The position numbers were made by a program, and so were the translations under genes. Below, one piece after another: positions 32,655-42,984 of a stretch of 64,000 bases of DNA. Source of the stretch: Gnetum montanum (Eukaryota > Streptophyta > Gnetopsida > Gnetales > Gnetaceae); contig MNCI01026937.1 in NCBI GenBank assembly GCA_015680685.1, positions 494,897-558,896 of the forward strand, given 5' to 3'. The number at the start of each line of letters is the position of its first letter. Position 1 is the first letter of the stretch. The notes under the pieces are model-generated. The model searched no databases, was not told the origin of the DNA, and saw only the letters and a program-made list of their open reading frames with translations.

Positions 32655-35600
32655 TAGGTCGTATAATCTCAGTGAAGTGTTTTTTTGTTTAAGCGCCTAC
32701 GTGACCTGCATAAGAGCTGTTGTTAGATCTCTACTATTGAGCGTATGTTTGTCGGCAGTGATTTGGTCCGTTAGGCCCAACAGTTTTATTTCATGCATAG
32801 TTGGTTTGTCATTTTTACCCAGAATCATTGATTTGGGCGTATCATGTTTTCCGAATGATTCACCCTCATAACCTGTGTTTGGTTTATTGTTAGGTGATGT
32901 CATGGGTATTGCACTTAACGGGGTAGGCTTGGGAGGTACTAAGGCTAGTCGTTGGCACTCCTTCTCCAAGCGTTCGCGTGTAAGCTTGTCTGCTAGGCGT
33001 TCTCATGTGTGGCGTGGGGGTACAGTTGGTTTCGGAACCTTAGGTTGCTTTGGAATCTGTACTACATATGGATTAGGGCGGGGTTGCGATTGGGCGGTTG
33101 AATGTAGTTGAGTGCCAGGTTGGTTAGGCACCTTGATGATGTAGGGAATTGATTTATTCTGTGTTTGTGGAGTGAAGGATTGGTGGTCATCAGGACATTC
33201 GGGTATCCTAACAACATATGGGGTTGGCCTAGTTGGAGGTTGTACCTCCACAGTTGCGACCGTAGGTGGTACTCGGACTACGTAGGGGGTGGGCCGAATA
33301 GGAGGTGTTTGTGTGCTTATGGTAGCAGTAGCGGGAGGTACGCGTACCGCGTATGGTTTTTCGCATGTTGGTGTGATGGAAGTTACTACGGCGGGGGGAA
33401 TTCGGATGACATAAAGTTTCTGTGGGGAGTATGATGGTTGAGGCACAGGTGTTTGTACAGTGGGAAGAATGTGCACTACAAATGGTTTCTTAGGTACCTG
33501 CTGCTCATGATCGGAGAGGATGGTGTTAATCCTAGGTGTTTCTGGTTCGTTATCAAAGTAGATGGTATTAATTACATATGGCACTTCTTTAGTATTTAGA
33601 GGGTCTTTATATACGCCCATGGCCTGGTTTTGTGGTTGGACCAGGTTGGCTTCATCAAAAGTGATTTGACCTCTGTCTATCATCCGTTGGATGTCTTGTT
33701 TCAGGGTGAAACAATAATTAGTTCCATGCCCATTACGTTGATGATAATCACAAAAACGGTCCATTCTAAAGCATTTTGGTATTGGGGGCTCGTCTGGCGT
33801 TGCTAGGCTTGGGTTCTGAACCAATTGATAGAACCGATCATGTCTTTGGATCGCTATAGGAGACAACTGTATATGTTTCATCAGTCCGGCTTTCAAGAGT
33901 TGGTCGAATAGGTGCGATGGCTTCATGGGTAGTGGTGTATATTGGGAGGGGTCTTTCCTCTCAAAGTTTCTCGTACGACCCGGTGTTGGGTTTTGTGATG
34001 CGGATGATTCGGGTGCTGTCGTAGGAGCGGGTTTAGCATAATTAGCAGGAGCAATAGGTGGTTTGCTTTATTGTCCCACATTCGCTTGTTGTGTTTCTGC
34101 TACTGCCACTATAGTTGTTTTAACCTTCTCTTTATCTTTCTTACTATGTTGATTCTTAAAAGCTGAATATGCAGGATCATGGTTGTTTTGTGCTACCTCC
34201 TCTATGTTCTTAATCTGTACAAATGCTTGACTCAGAGTGCGTGCATTAAGATAATATAGTTTGGATTTGACAAAATTGTTGACAGCCCACCATTGGATTG
34301 GCTCTGGGAGATACATCTCTAGAATTGGCTCGTGGAGTTCATTGAGAGTAGCACTCCACCGTTGGATGAATTTTTGGACAGGTTCAAGGGGTGCTTGCTT
34401 GACCTGTATGAGGCTGTCAAGTGTTGCTTCAGGCTTCAAGTTATACTTGAACCTGGTGACGAATTGGTGTAACAAATCTTCCAGAGAAGATATTGAGTTT
34501 CGTGGCAAATCCCAATACCCATCAAGTGCTCTCCCAGCTAGGGACATGGGGAACACTCGTAGAATGGCATGTGGCCATGCCTAAAGTAGCGCGCACTCTA
34601 GTCTAAACATTATGAGGTGAGCATTGGGGTTTGTCTCCCCGTTGTATTTAGTCAGTGTGGGTAAAGATACACCCTTGGGTAATGTTAGATGCGGAACCAA
34701 AGGGCTGATGGGGTCATCGTGATAGAAGTCCACTACCTTGAGCTCTCCATCAGCGGCTGTCTTGAGGTGCTTAACCTCGTCGGTTAGCTCCTGCATTAGC
34801 TTTTTAGCGTCAGCCTAGTCTTGGGCACTAGGCAAGATAGTAGGTTGTGGATGTTGTACCGTATACAGGTTAGATTATTGGACAGTGGGCTGGAAGGAAG
34901 AAAGTTGTGTAGTTGGAGGCTGCATTTGCAGAATATTTGTGGTGGGTGGTACTAGGGGTAGCACATTGTAGGCAAGGGATTATTGTTGTTGTGGTTATCC
35001 TTGAGGGATGTTAGCTGGTAGAACTGTGTGAGGCGGTATGTTATAGTGAAGGGATTGATGCGGTTGAGCACCAATTGCTACTCATTGGCCAGTCACGCTT
35101 TGCATAGGGGTAATTTGAATTGGTTGAGTTATAGCAGTGAAAGTGGCCCCTTGGGTTTGGATCCAGGGAATATAATGAGCGGACGTAGAAGCTGGTATCA
35201 CATGCGGCATCTCGATCACTTGGGGCAGGAAGGATGCTCCTACATTATTTTGAGGAGGTTGTACTTGTGAGAATGGGGCTACTGTTGCAATAGGGGGAAT
35301 AGCAAGGGGAAGTGTGTTGAGTTGCGGATCGGTTACGGGAGGAATATGAACAAGTGTGGATGATTCTTGTTGACGTATTTGTGCTTGGGTGAATTTAAAT
35401 GGTTGAAGGGACGTAATTTCCCCTGTGGCTGGATGAAACAAAGGGTTTGCATAGGTTTGCAGACTAGGAGTATGGTACGAATCTTCATGCTCGGATTGGG
35501 CTGCGAAGTCATCTTCCTCTTCCAATTGAGGATTTACCATAGGCTGATCTAAAGGTTGACTCCTTTGTAGAAGGAGTTGTGAGATGAGCTCGGAGTAATG

Positions 35601-35924
35601 CTCTGAGAGCGGGATGATGTCATACGGGGAAGGAATAAACTCATGTCCTCCTCTATGGAAGAGTTCATATTGTCTCTTAACCTCCATTTCGGTTTGATCC
35701 ATAGTTAGGCTAGCTTGTATTTTCACACATATGAAATTGTACTGCTCTTGAGTTATAATATTAAATGATGGGTTCCTCCCTTGCAATCTAAGAGACCGAC
35801 AAAGCCCCACTGTGGGTTATACTACGGGTTGTTGAATGGCCATGGTGCCTATGATGTCTGTGACTGGCTTGGTTGTAGCGTTGGGGTTCGCAGTGTTCAT
35901 GATGAATAGTTGAGAATACGACAT
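32655..35924 (-). pseudogene. Element C gag
   Basis: ATG at minus 35924 is in the single frame that runs to the protease stop (about 1,412 codons including protease, with no net indel). The N-terminal module is near 35780-35600 (FICVKIQASLTMDQTEMEVKR), followed by a Gln/Pro-rich linker. The capsid core is at 34600-34150 (FIQRWSATLNELHEP, NNFVKSKLYYLNARTLSQAF). The knuckle FCDYHQRNGHGTNYCFTLKQ is near 33755. Seven copies of a PYVVRIP-type heptad lie at 33485-33030, in a proline-rich stretch. Stops are few. It forms the particle. The cut between gag and protease is approximate. Confidence 0.87.
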
Positions 35925-35949
35925 AGTGAAGGGATATGAAATTGATATA

Positions 35950-36375
35950 CTTAGTACGTCAGCAACATAGATAGAGTCTACAGCGTAGAGCATATACGTC
36001 AGCAGCGTAGACAGAGTCTACAGCGTAGAGCGTGCAGCATATACATCAGTAGCGTAGACAGAGTCTACGACATAGAGCGTGCAGCATATACATCAGCAGC
36101 GTAGACAGAGTCTACAGCGTAGAGCATGTAGCATATACATCAGCAACGTAGATAGAGTCTACAACATAGAGCGTACAGCGTATGCTAAGCAGCGTAGATA
36201 ATCTACAACGTAGAGCGTACAATGTATACTCAGCAGCGTAAACAGTCTACAGCGTAGAGCGTACAGCGTATGCTAAGAAGCGTAGACAGTCTACAACGTA
36301 GAGCGTACAACGTATACTCAGCAGCGTAGATAGTCTACAGCGTAGAGCGTACAACGTATGCTAAGCAGCATAGAC
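35950..36375 (-). repeat. AGCGTAGAC/AGCGTACAGCGTAT array in C leader
   Basis: Between primer site and gag, units of about 60 bases repeat seven or more times: CAGCGTAGACAGTCTACAGC, then GTAGAGCGTACAGCGTATGC. The inner TAGACAGTCTA is nearly palindromic. The core AGCGTA is shared with the LTR arrays. Confidence 0.88.
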
Positions 36376-36495
36376 GCTAGGAATTTTGTAGAACAGGATG
36401 CCAATTTGGGGATTTCAGAACTGTGTTTAGTGTCAACGTGGTATGAGTCTGAGAAGATCTGGGTATGAGAGCACAGTAAGTTTTAAGCAGTTTCA

Positions 36496-36514
36496 GGCCC
36501 TCCTTCTAGCGCCA
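36496..36514 (-). promoter_or_regulatory. Element C primer-binding site
   Basis: Minus strand TGGCGCTAGAAGGAGGGCC, five bases inside the 5' LTR. D has a decayed form at the same place (58376-58395). I cannot assign the tRNA. Confidence 0.7.
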
Positions 36515-36519
36515 TTTTC

Positions 36520-37539
36520 TATACCGTTCGAAATCATCAGTCTCCAGTTGGAATGAAACAGAAACATGGAGATCTCTAAACATGCACAAAAGACCCTACC
36601 TTCACTTGAGGGTGAGCTGGAATTAACGAAGGCAGAGTACCTTCAGTAGTCCGCACGCGAATCAGGCAAGGATTTCCCCGAACATACACCGACATACTAT
36701 ACGCTGGGTCAGGTGACATGTGGCACGTTGACTGGGTGTGAAAGAATGAAATTTTACAAGTGTACAACGTGTTGCACGCCGACGTATACTGGTACACGCC
36801 AACGTATACATGCTGGACGTATGACCTCGGCGTACAGACTTGATCAAAGCAAAATGAGTCCTTCAGCCTTCAGATTTGAACTCGGATGCCATGAAGATGC
36901 TGCCTGTAGATGTTCAGTTAAGTTGACCTTGATCTGACACTGGTTGTACACTTTATACATGCTGGGCCTATACGCTAGGCATATATGCTGTGAATGCATG
37001 TTGGGCATATACGTTGTATCTGCTAGGCGTATACGCTGGGCATGCAGGATGTACATGCTCAGCGTATGGACTCGGAAATGCATGTTGTCAACACCTGATG
37101 ATTGCTCTGTTCATGTGAGTTGATGCTTTGTACAAAGTCTTACTCTGCAGTGCTATTTCCATGCCATCTTCGGGGGTTGCATACCGGGCGTATATGCCAG
37201 TCATACATGCTGAGTGTACATGTGGGGGGTGTATGTTGGGCATGTACGTTGGGTGTATACGTCGGGCGTATACGCTGTGAATGGATACTTGGGCGTATCC
37301 GCTAGGCATATACACTAAGAATATATACTTAGTGAAGACTAAGTATCTTGAGCACCGAAGTTGCCATTTTTTGATAGCAGATGTTGCTATGGTTGTCTGT
37401 GGGTCCCAGGGAACTGTTGAGTCTGACTCTGCTTGAAGCTATCTATGGGGCTCTCAGGCTTTAGTCATGCTTGAGAACATCATGACTTAGCTCGATTCTT
37501 GTTGGAGAAGTACTAAGCTCAGAATTTTGTAGTGTTTCA
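36520..37539 (-). repeat. Element C 5' LTR (right copy, 1020 bp)
   Basis: Minus strand start TGAAACACTACAAAATTC at 37539, end GGTATA at 36520 (GGTACA in the other LTR). It aligns with the left LTR except for a deletion of about 470 bases (between about 36712 and 36713) that removed the TATA region, and a 140-base segment at 37400-37539 not seen on the left. GCGTATACGC arrays are at 36960-37310. Confidence 0.8.
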
Positions 37540-37943
37540 CCTTGGGATTAGTGGAGGACATTGTGACCACTATCTGTGGGTGGTCCTACCCTGCTGATTT
37601 CCTGGTCATCTGTGTAGAGAACTGCAAGGGGAACTTCCCAATCATCATAGGAAGGACCTGGCTAAGCATGGTGGATGCACGACTAGGCCTCTGCGATCTC
37701 TCCCTTGAAATTTCAAAGGAAAATCCTTTTGGAAATTTCGAGAAGAAATGTGTTCCATGCATCGCATACAGTGACTCAGGGTGCAATTATGTGCAATAAT
37801 TATGGTCCACTAAGCAAATATCCCTTCAAGCATGCAGTCGGTGTACCAAGGAATCACCTATTCAACAGTGCCTGTACGTAGTAGCCACTAACCAAGAAGG
37901 CACCCAGTGGCTGACAGCTGATCCTGCTAGCAGCGCATTATGC
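37540..37943 (+). pseudogene. Element B protease, C-terminal half and linker
   Basis: Starts with the right CCTTG duplication of C (37540-37544) and continues the protease of B. GLVEDIVTTICGWSYPADF and PIIIGRTWLSMVDARLG match A at 11600-11750. A stop follows at about 37797. From here to 41195 the frame of B does not shift. Confidence 0.85.
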
Positions 37944-39560
37944 ATGGAACCATCAAAGGGGCTTGTACAAGCCTACATTGATAGCAGAGATGAAATAGAA
38001 GAGATTCATCAACAGGTCTCCACTGTTGATGACCAAGATGACTGGGGGAAGCTACAAATCCCTAAGAGCTTCAAACAAGAGCCCCTTGAGTTAAAGTCTT
38101 TACCAGCTCACTTGGAATATGCATTTTTGCAAAATGGAAAGCCGGTAATCATTAATGCCACGCTTGTTCCAAATCAGAAGAAGAAGTTACTAGAAGTGGT
38201 AAACAAATGGGTTGCTGCATTCGCATGGTCATATCCTGAGTTGACTGGAGTTGATCCCAGGGTCTACCAACATCGAATCTATCTTGACCCTTCCATGAAG
38301 CCACGACAACAGCCACAAAGATGGTTGAATCCCAAATTGAAGTAGATCGTAAAAGATGAAATCAAACAATTTCTAAAGGCAGGATTCATCTATTCTGTCA
38401 CCGATAGCGAATGGGTTATCCCACTCGTTATTATGCCCAAGAAAGGTGGCAAGTGGAGGGTTTGTATTGATTTCTGGTTGCTCCATATGGCGACCTTCAA
38501 GGACCACTTCCTGCTTCCATTTGTGGACCAGGTGTTGGACACCATTGCAGGACACCATTACTACAGCTTTTTGGATGGTTATAGTGGTTATAACCAAATC
38601 CAAATAGCACCAAAGGACCAGGCCAAAACAACGTTCACAAGTCCATGGGGGACTTTTGCATATAAGAAGATGCCCTTTGGCCTATGTAATGCGCCTACTA
38701 CATTCCAACGCCTTGTCCTAAGCATCTTCCAACAACAAATCGACAATGGTGTAGAAGTCTTCATGGATGACTTCTCCACCTATGGGGCCATGTTCAAGCA
38801 AGCCTTGGACCATCTTGCGTAGGTTCTCAAATAGTGTCTAGACACCAATCTACGGCTCAATTGGTAGAAAATCCATTTGATGCTCCAAGAAGGCATTGTG
38901 TTGGGGCATTGCATCTCACAAATAGGGATTAGCGTCGATCCTGAAAAGATCAAGGTCATCCAAGGAATCACCCGTCAACCAAGTACCGTCAAAGATGTTC
39001 GGTCATTCCTTGGACACACTAGTTACTCCCAGCGATTCATTGAAAACTTCTCAAAGATCGCCAAGCCATTGGTAGAGCTGACAAAGAAGGACGTTCCGTT
39101 CATCTGGACCAGGGAATGCGAATCTACATTCCAAGTGTTAAAATAGAAACTCATAGAAACTCTAGTCCTACGGGCCCCTGATTGGTCCAAACCCTTTCAC
39201 ATTATGACAGATGCATCTAACTACGCCTTGGGAGCCATGCTTACATAGTGTGATGATCAGAAACACCCCTATTATATCCACTATGCAAGCCGTAGTATTA
39301 TGGGTGCTCAATTGAGCTACACCACCACCGAAAAGGAATTGATGGCAATGGTGTTTACCTTGGACAAATTCCGACACTATGTGCTTGGATACGAGGTTTT
39401 TGTGCACACTGACCACAGTGCTATCTTATTCCTGATGAACAAACTAATGGTAAGCCCTCGCATAATCTAGTGGCTGGCGATTCTTCAGGAGTTTGATCTT
39501 ACCATGGTAGACAGGAAGGGGATTGAGAATGTGGTTGCTGACCACTTGTCTCGGTTGTGA
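37944..39560 (+). pseudogene. Element B reverse transcriptase and RNase H
   Basis: RT: GGKWRVCIDFWLLHMATFKD near 38445, YYSFLDGYSGYNQIQIAPKD, FGLCNAPTTFQRLVLSIFQQ, catalytic VFMDDFSTYG near 38760. The connection is near 38940-39090 (VIQGITRQPSTVKDVRSFLG). RNase H is at 39180-39560 (PFHIMTDASNYALGA, TTTEKELMAMVFTLDKFRHY, GIENVVADHLSRL). One frame is kept throughout, with about eight stops, nearly all TAG. The domain order and VFMDD box are typical of Athila. Confidence 0.9.
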
Positions 39561-41198
39561 TGGGATGATGCAGAAGAGGAGGAGCCCTTATCCGACCAAT
39601 TTCTAGACAAAATCCTCTTCACAAGCACAGTTGATCCTCAAGAACCCAAGGAATCCCCTTGGTTCAACCGCATCCTCACCTACCTCACAACCCAAGAGCT
39701 ACCTAAGGAGTGGAACCATCGGCAAAAACAACAATTGATCCATAAGGCCAATTTTTTCATGGAAATCAATGACCACCTTTACAAGGTGTGCGCAGATGGC
39801 TTGGTTCAATGGTGTGTCCCTGATGATGATACACTGCATGTCCTTCAAGATGCTCATAAGGTCCCTTGTAGGGGCCACTATGTTGGACGTTGAACAGCCA
39901 TTAAAATCCTGCTTTCAGGGTGTTACTGGCCCACATTTTTCAGGGATGCCCAATGGTTCACCCACTCCTACAAACAATGCCAGAGGGATGATGGAATGAA
40001 GGCATAGTTGGAGGGACCTCAATAGTGGATCTAGCCACTAGAGCCCTTTGACATCTAGGGTATCGACTCCATGGGATCCATCACACCCCTATCAAACGGA
40101 AAGGCATACATCATCGTAGCTATGGACTACTGTACCAAGTGGGCAGAAGTAGCAACCGTCGTCGACTATTCTTCCAACACTGCCACACAATTTGTCCAAC
40201 AACAAATCGTTAACAGGTTTGAACTACCACATGCACTCATTTCTGACAATGAAACTCATTTTAAGGGTGTCACTTTTTAGAAACTCATGCAACGCTTAGG
40301 AGTAACGCATAGATTCACAACTCCCTATCACCCCCAAGCCAACGAGTAGGCCGAAGTTACCAATAGGGAGATCACAAAGATCCTTACCCGAACCATCAAC
40401 AAATACAAGAGGGATTGGAGCACTAAGATTAACGATGCCCTATGGGCCTATTTCTCCACTTGGAAACTTCTTGTAGGGTACTCTCCCTATGAGTTAGTGT
40501 ACAGAAAGTTGCCAACACTTCCAATTCAAGCTGAACTTCGGACACTATCCATCGCCAATGACGTAGGCCTTGACCTACTGCTAGCACAACATGAACGACT
40601 GATCAATTTAAGTGTGCTAAATGAGAATTGATTAGTGGCCCTGTCCTCCAATGAGATCCATAAGGCCTACAACAAAAAATGACATGATCTTAGGATTCGG
40701 AAGGTCTCGTTTAGATGTGGAGACAAAGTACTCTATTGGAACCCCTCACATGTATCCTAATCGACCAAGTTTCAAACATTGTGGGAGTGACCTTACATTG
40801 TCTCTGAAACCTTCCCATCTGGGGCCTTGCTCATCCACAAACCTACGAACCCCACCAAAACACAGTTAGTCAACCACCACCAACTAAAACCTTTCTGTGA
40901 ACTCCACTCAACCAGTGCAACCACCTTGTCATTGCAAGTCGACCATGCTCCATTTTTCATGTCTCCTCCTTTCCACCCAATCGTGGGTGAGACCATCCTC
41001 CCTGCTGACCCATTCCACTACAACCCTCGCCATTTTGTTATTTTTTGTTTTATACTTTTTTGTTTTACATTTTTTGTTTTTCACCCTTTTTTATACATTT
41101 GCAAATTCTTTGCCCATTTTTTTCTTTCTTTACTTATTTTTCATTCCTTTGTGAATGTTCTATTTTTTATTTTCTATTTTTCACGTAATTACTAATTT
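39561..41198 (+). pseudogene. Element B integrase with hydrophobic tail
   Basis: Zinc-like region near 39850-39990. Core: GIDSMGSITPLSNGKAYIIV near 40065, ISDNETHFKG near 40240, EVTNREITKIL near 40355, so D, D and E are all present. The C-terminal module is at 40690-40890. The frame then runs on without a stop through PIVGETILP into about 50 residues rich in Phe, Leu, Ile and Val (41030-41195), ending at TAA. The tail looks like one or two membrane segments but may only be translation of a T-rich tract. About ten in-frame stops lie upstream. Confidence 0.85.
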
Positions 41199-42984
41199 AT
41201 CGTCTTGTTGTCTTCAGATGTCTGGCACGGATGGTTTTCGTTGTGATCGGTAATGTGCACTCGTCCACCTAGTTGTCTAGTTTCCTCCCTTGCATGGTTA
41301 TTTTGGACTTTATGTCTACCTTCTGCTCATAAAATCGGTAGTGAGTTCACATCATCCACCCATTCACCCAGTCCATGGCTTTCCTTCCATTGTGAACATG
41401 CAACCCCTTCACTTAAGAACCTTATAATTAATGTGTGACTTGTGTCTTTCCAAGACTTAGGAATGACACAATGGTTTGAAGAGGGTGTGACTTCAAGGGA
41501 ATGCACTATTCGTTGTTATATGCTACCCCCTGAGGTTGTTGGAATGTTCTTATGGATTTCCTTCTACTCCACGTCCTTATTTCCATGGAAGCTTCTGGGC
41601 AGTTCGACCTTGCATGGTGTGGTCCTCATTGAAATATTCAAAAAAAACATGAGAATTCAAAGCACACCCCTTGGTCAGATGCATGCAAACATGCATGGGT
41701 CTTTGCATGGTGTGGTTCCCCTGAAAAAGAAAAATATATATATATCACTGTGTGGGAATTCAAAGCACACCCCTTAGACCGCTTCTAATAGGCCATCATC
41801 CTAGTATGGGACTTCCTTGGTCCCCTCTAACTTCATCTTGTTCCACTTCCTTTCTCTCATGTTTTTTGAAGTGGTGGTTCTCTGTGGGGTCCTTCTTGCT
41901 TCCTTGGGGGATGGTTGGGACTTCATCTATTATTGCAATGTCATTAAATGTGGATGGTTTTGGGTCTGAACTCAGGAACGGTGCTACTGAGTCACTTAAC
42001 CACATTTACACATGGGGCTTCATGTGATCGATGATAGGAATACCATTCTCTTGTCTCTCTCGTCACCCAGTTCTCTCTGTAACTCACCTCACTACCGGTC
42101 TTATGTTGTGAAGGTTTCTCGTGAATTCCATGGGTTTCTCATGCTTTGGCAGGATCTCTTGGGTAGGAGTCTTAACTGACGGCCACCATTTCTTGGCCCT
42201 AGGGCCCATGGACCCTGGTGTTGCGGGCTATGCAGGGGCTACTAAGGCTATGGCTTGCTATGGGGAGGACCCACCTGCATCTCCTTGGTTCTACTTGTTA
42301 AGTCTCCCATCCTTTGGATTTCGTGGTTGACTAGTTTTTGGGTCCCATCGCTCGATTTATTCCCTGTGGAGCTCTTTTTGAGTTCCATTCTTCTCTTTTT
42401 GTCTCTTTTTCATGCTTAATTACCTTCCTCATATCCTCAGCCATGTCTAGGCCTCTCACATGCTTCAACCGCCCCAATTTGGCATTTCAAATTCATCATT
42501 TCAGGCTTTTTCAAGGTTGGTCAATGTTGGTCAACGGGTGAACCCCCCTGCATCGACGGGGCCCCATCAACGCAGTGATTGCGTATATGCGGCCCTGTCA
42601 ACACAGCACCTAACCCCTATATATACCCTACCGCACTTTGCCATTTTTCATCATTTGAGATCCAAATTTAGGAGATTTTTTGCCATTTTTTCTGCCCAAC
42701 ATTTTCCAACGCACCTACATTCCATCATTCATCCGCATCGATCGAATCCTTGCCCTTTTAAGCAACTGGGGGTATGCTCTCAGTTATGGGGGGTGGTGCC
42801 TAGGTGTAATTAATTAATTAGTTGTTAATTACAAAAAATTTGGTCCTAACCCATAAATTAACGCTCCAGAATACTTAACGATGTGCCTGTGCCAAAAACA
42901 TAACTTGGTCAAACTAAGAAAGTGTATACAGACCCTCTTAAGCCACTTATGTATGGTCTAATGGGAGATTATGTTTGATTGCAA
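41199..42984 (+). other. Spacer between integrase and third ORF of B
   Basis: There is no convincing coding sequence. It holds a short direct duplication of GAATTCAAAGCACACCCCTT (about 41655 and 41759) around an ATATATATATA run, and T-rich and Cys/Trp-rich chance frames. A U3-like segment with a TATA box lies at 42535-42640. The 41450-42100 part resembles 15420-15950 of A. Confidence 0.6.
42535..42640 (+). promoter_or_regulatory. U3-like internal promoter upstream of third ORF of B
   Basis: CATCGACGGGGCCCCATCAA, GTATATGCGGCCCTGTC and CACAGCACC resemble the LTR U3 blocks CATCGACATGGGCC, GTATACGCGGCCAC and ACAGCCACC. Like the LTR they are followed by a TATA box (TATATATA at 42618-42625). This would suit transcription of the downstream ORF, about 360 bases away. 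Confidence 0.45.

Larger units (their letters stand above)
20530..37539 (-). mobile_element. Element C: complete Tat/Ogre-like retrotransposon carrying an antisense gene
   Basis: This is a 17,010-bp element flanked by CCTTG. On the minus strand the order is 5' LTR (37539-36520), primer site, repeat-rich leader, gag (from 35924), protease (to 31686), minisatellite, a 5-kb interval with a spliced gene on the opposite strand, minisatellite, splice acceptor (26003), RT-RNase H, archaeal-type RNase H, integrase, minisatellite, 3' LTR (21976-20530). Gag-protease is one continuous frame, and RT to integrase keeps the same frame to about 23100. The second RNase H and the long PR-RT gap are hallmarks of the Tat/Ogre lineage. 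Confidence 0.92.

Noticed and set aside
41735-41748. TATA box at the ATATATATATA run
   Set aside because: No U3-like blocks or ORF start follow at a sensible distance; the segment lies inside a short direct duplication.
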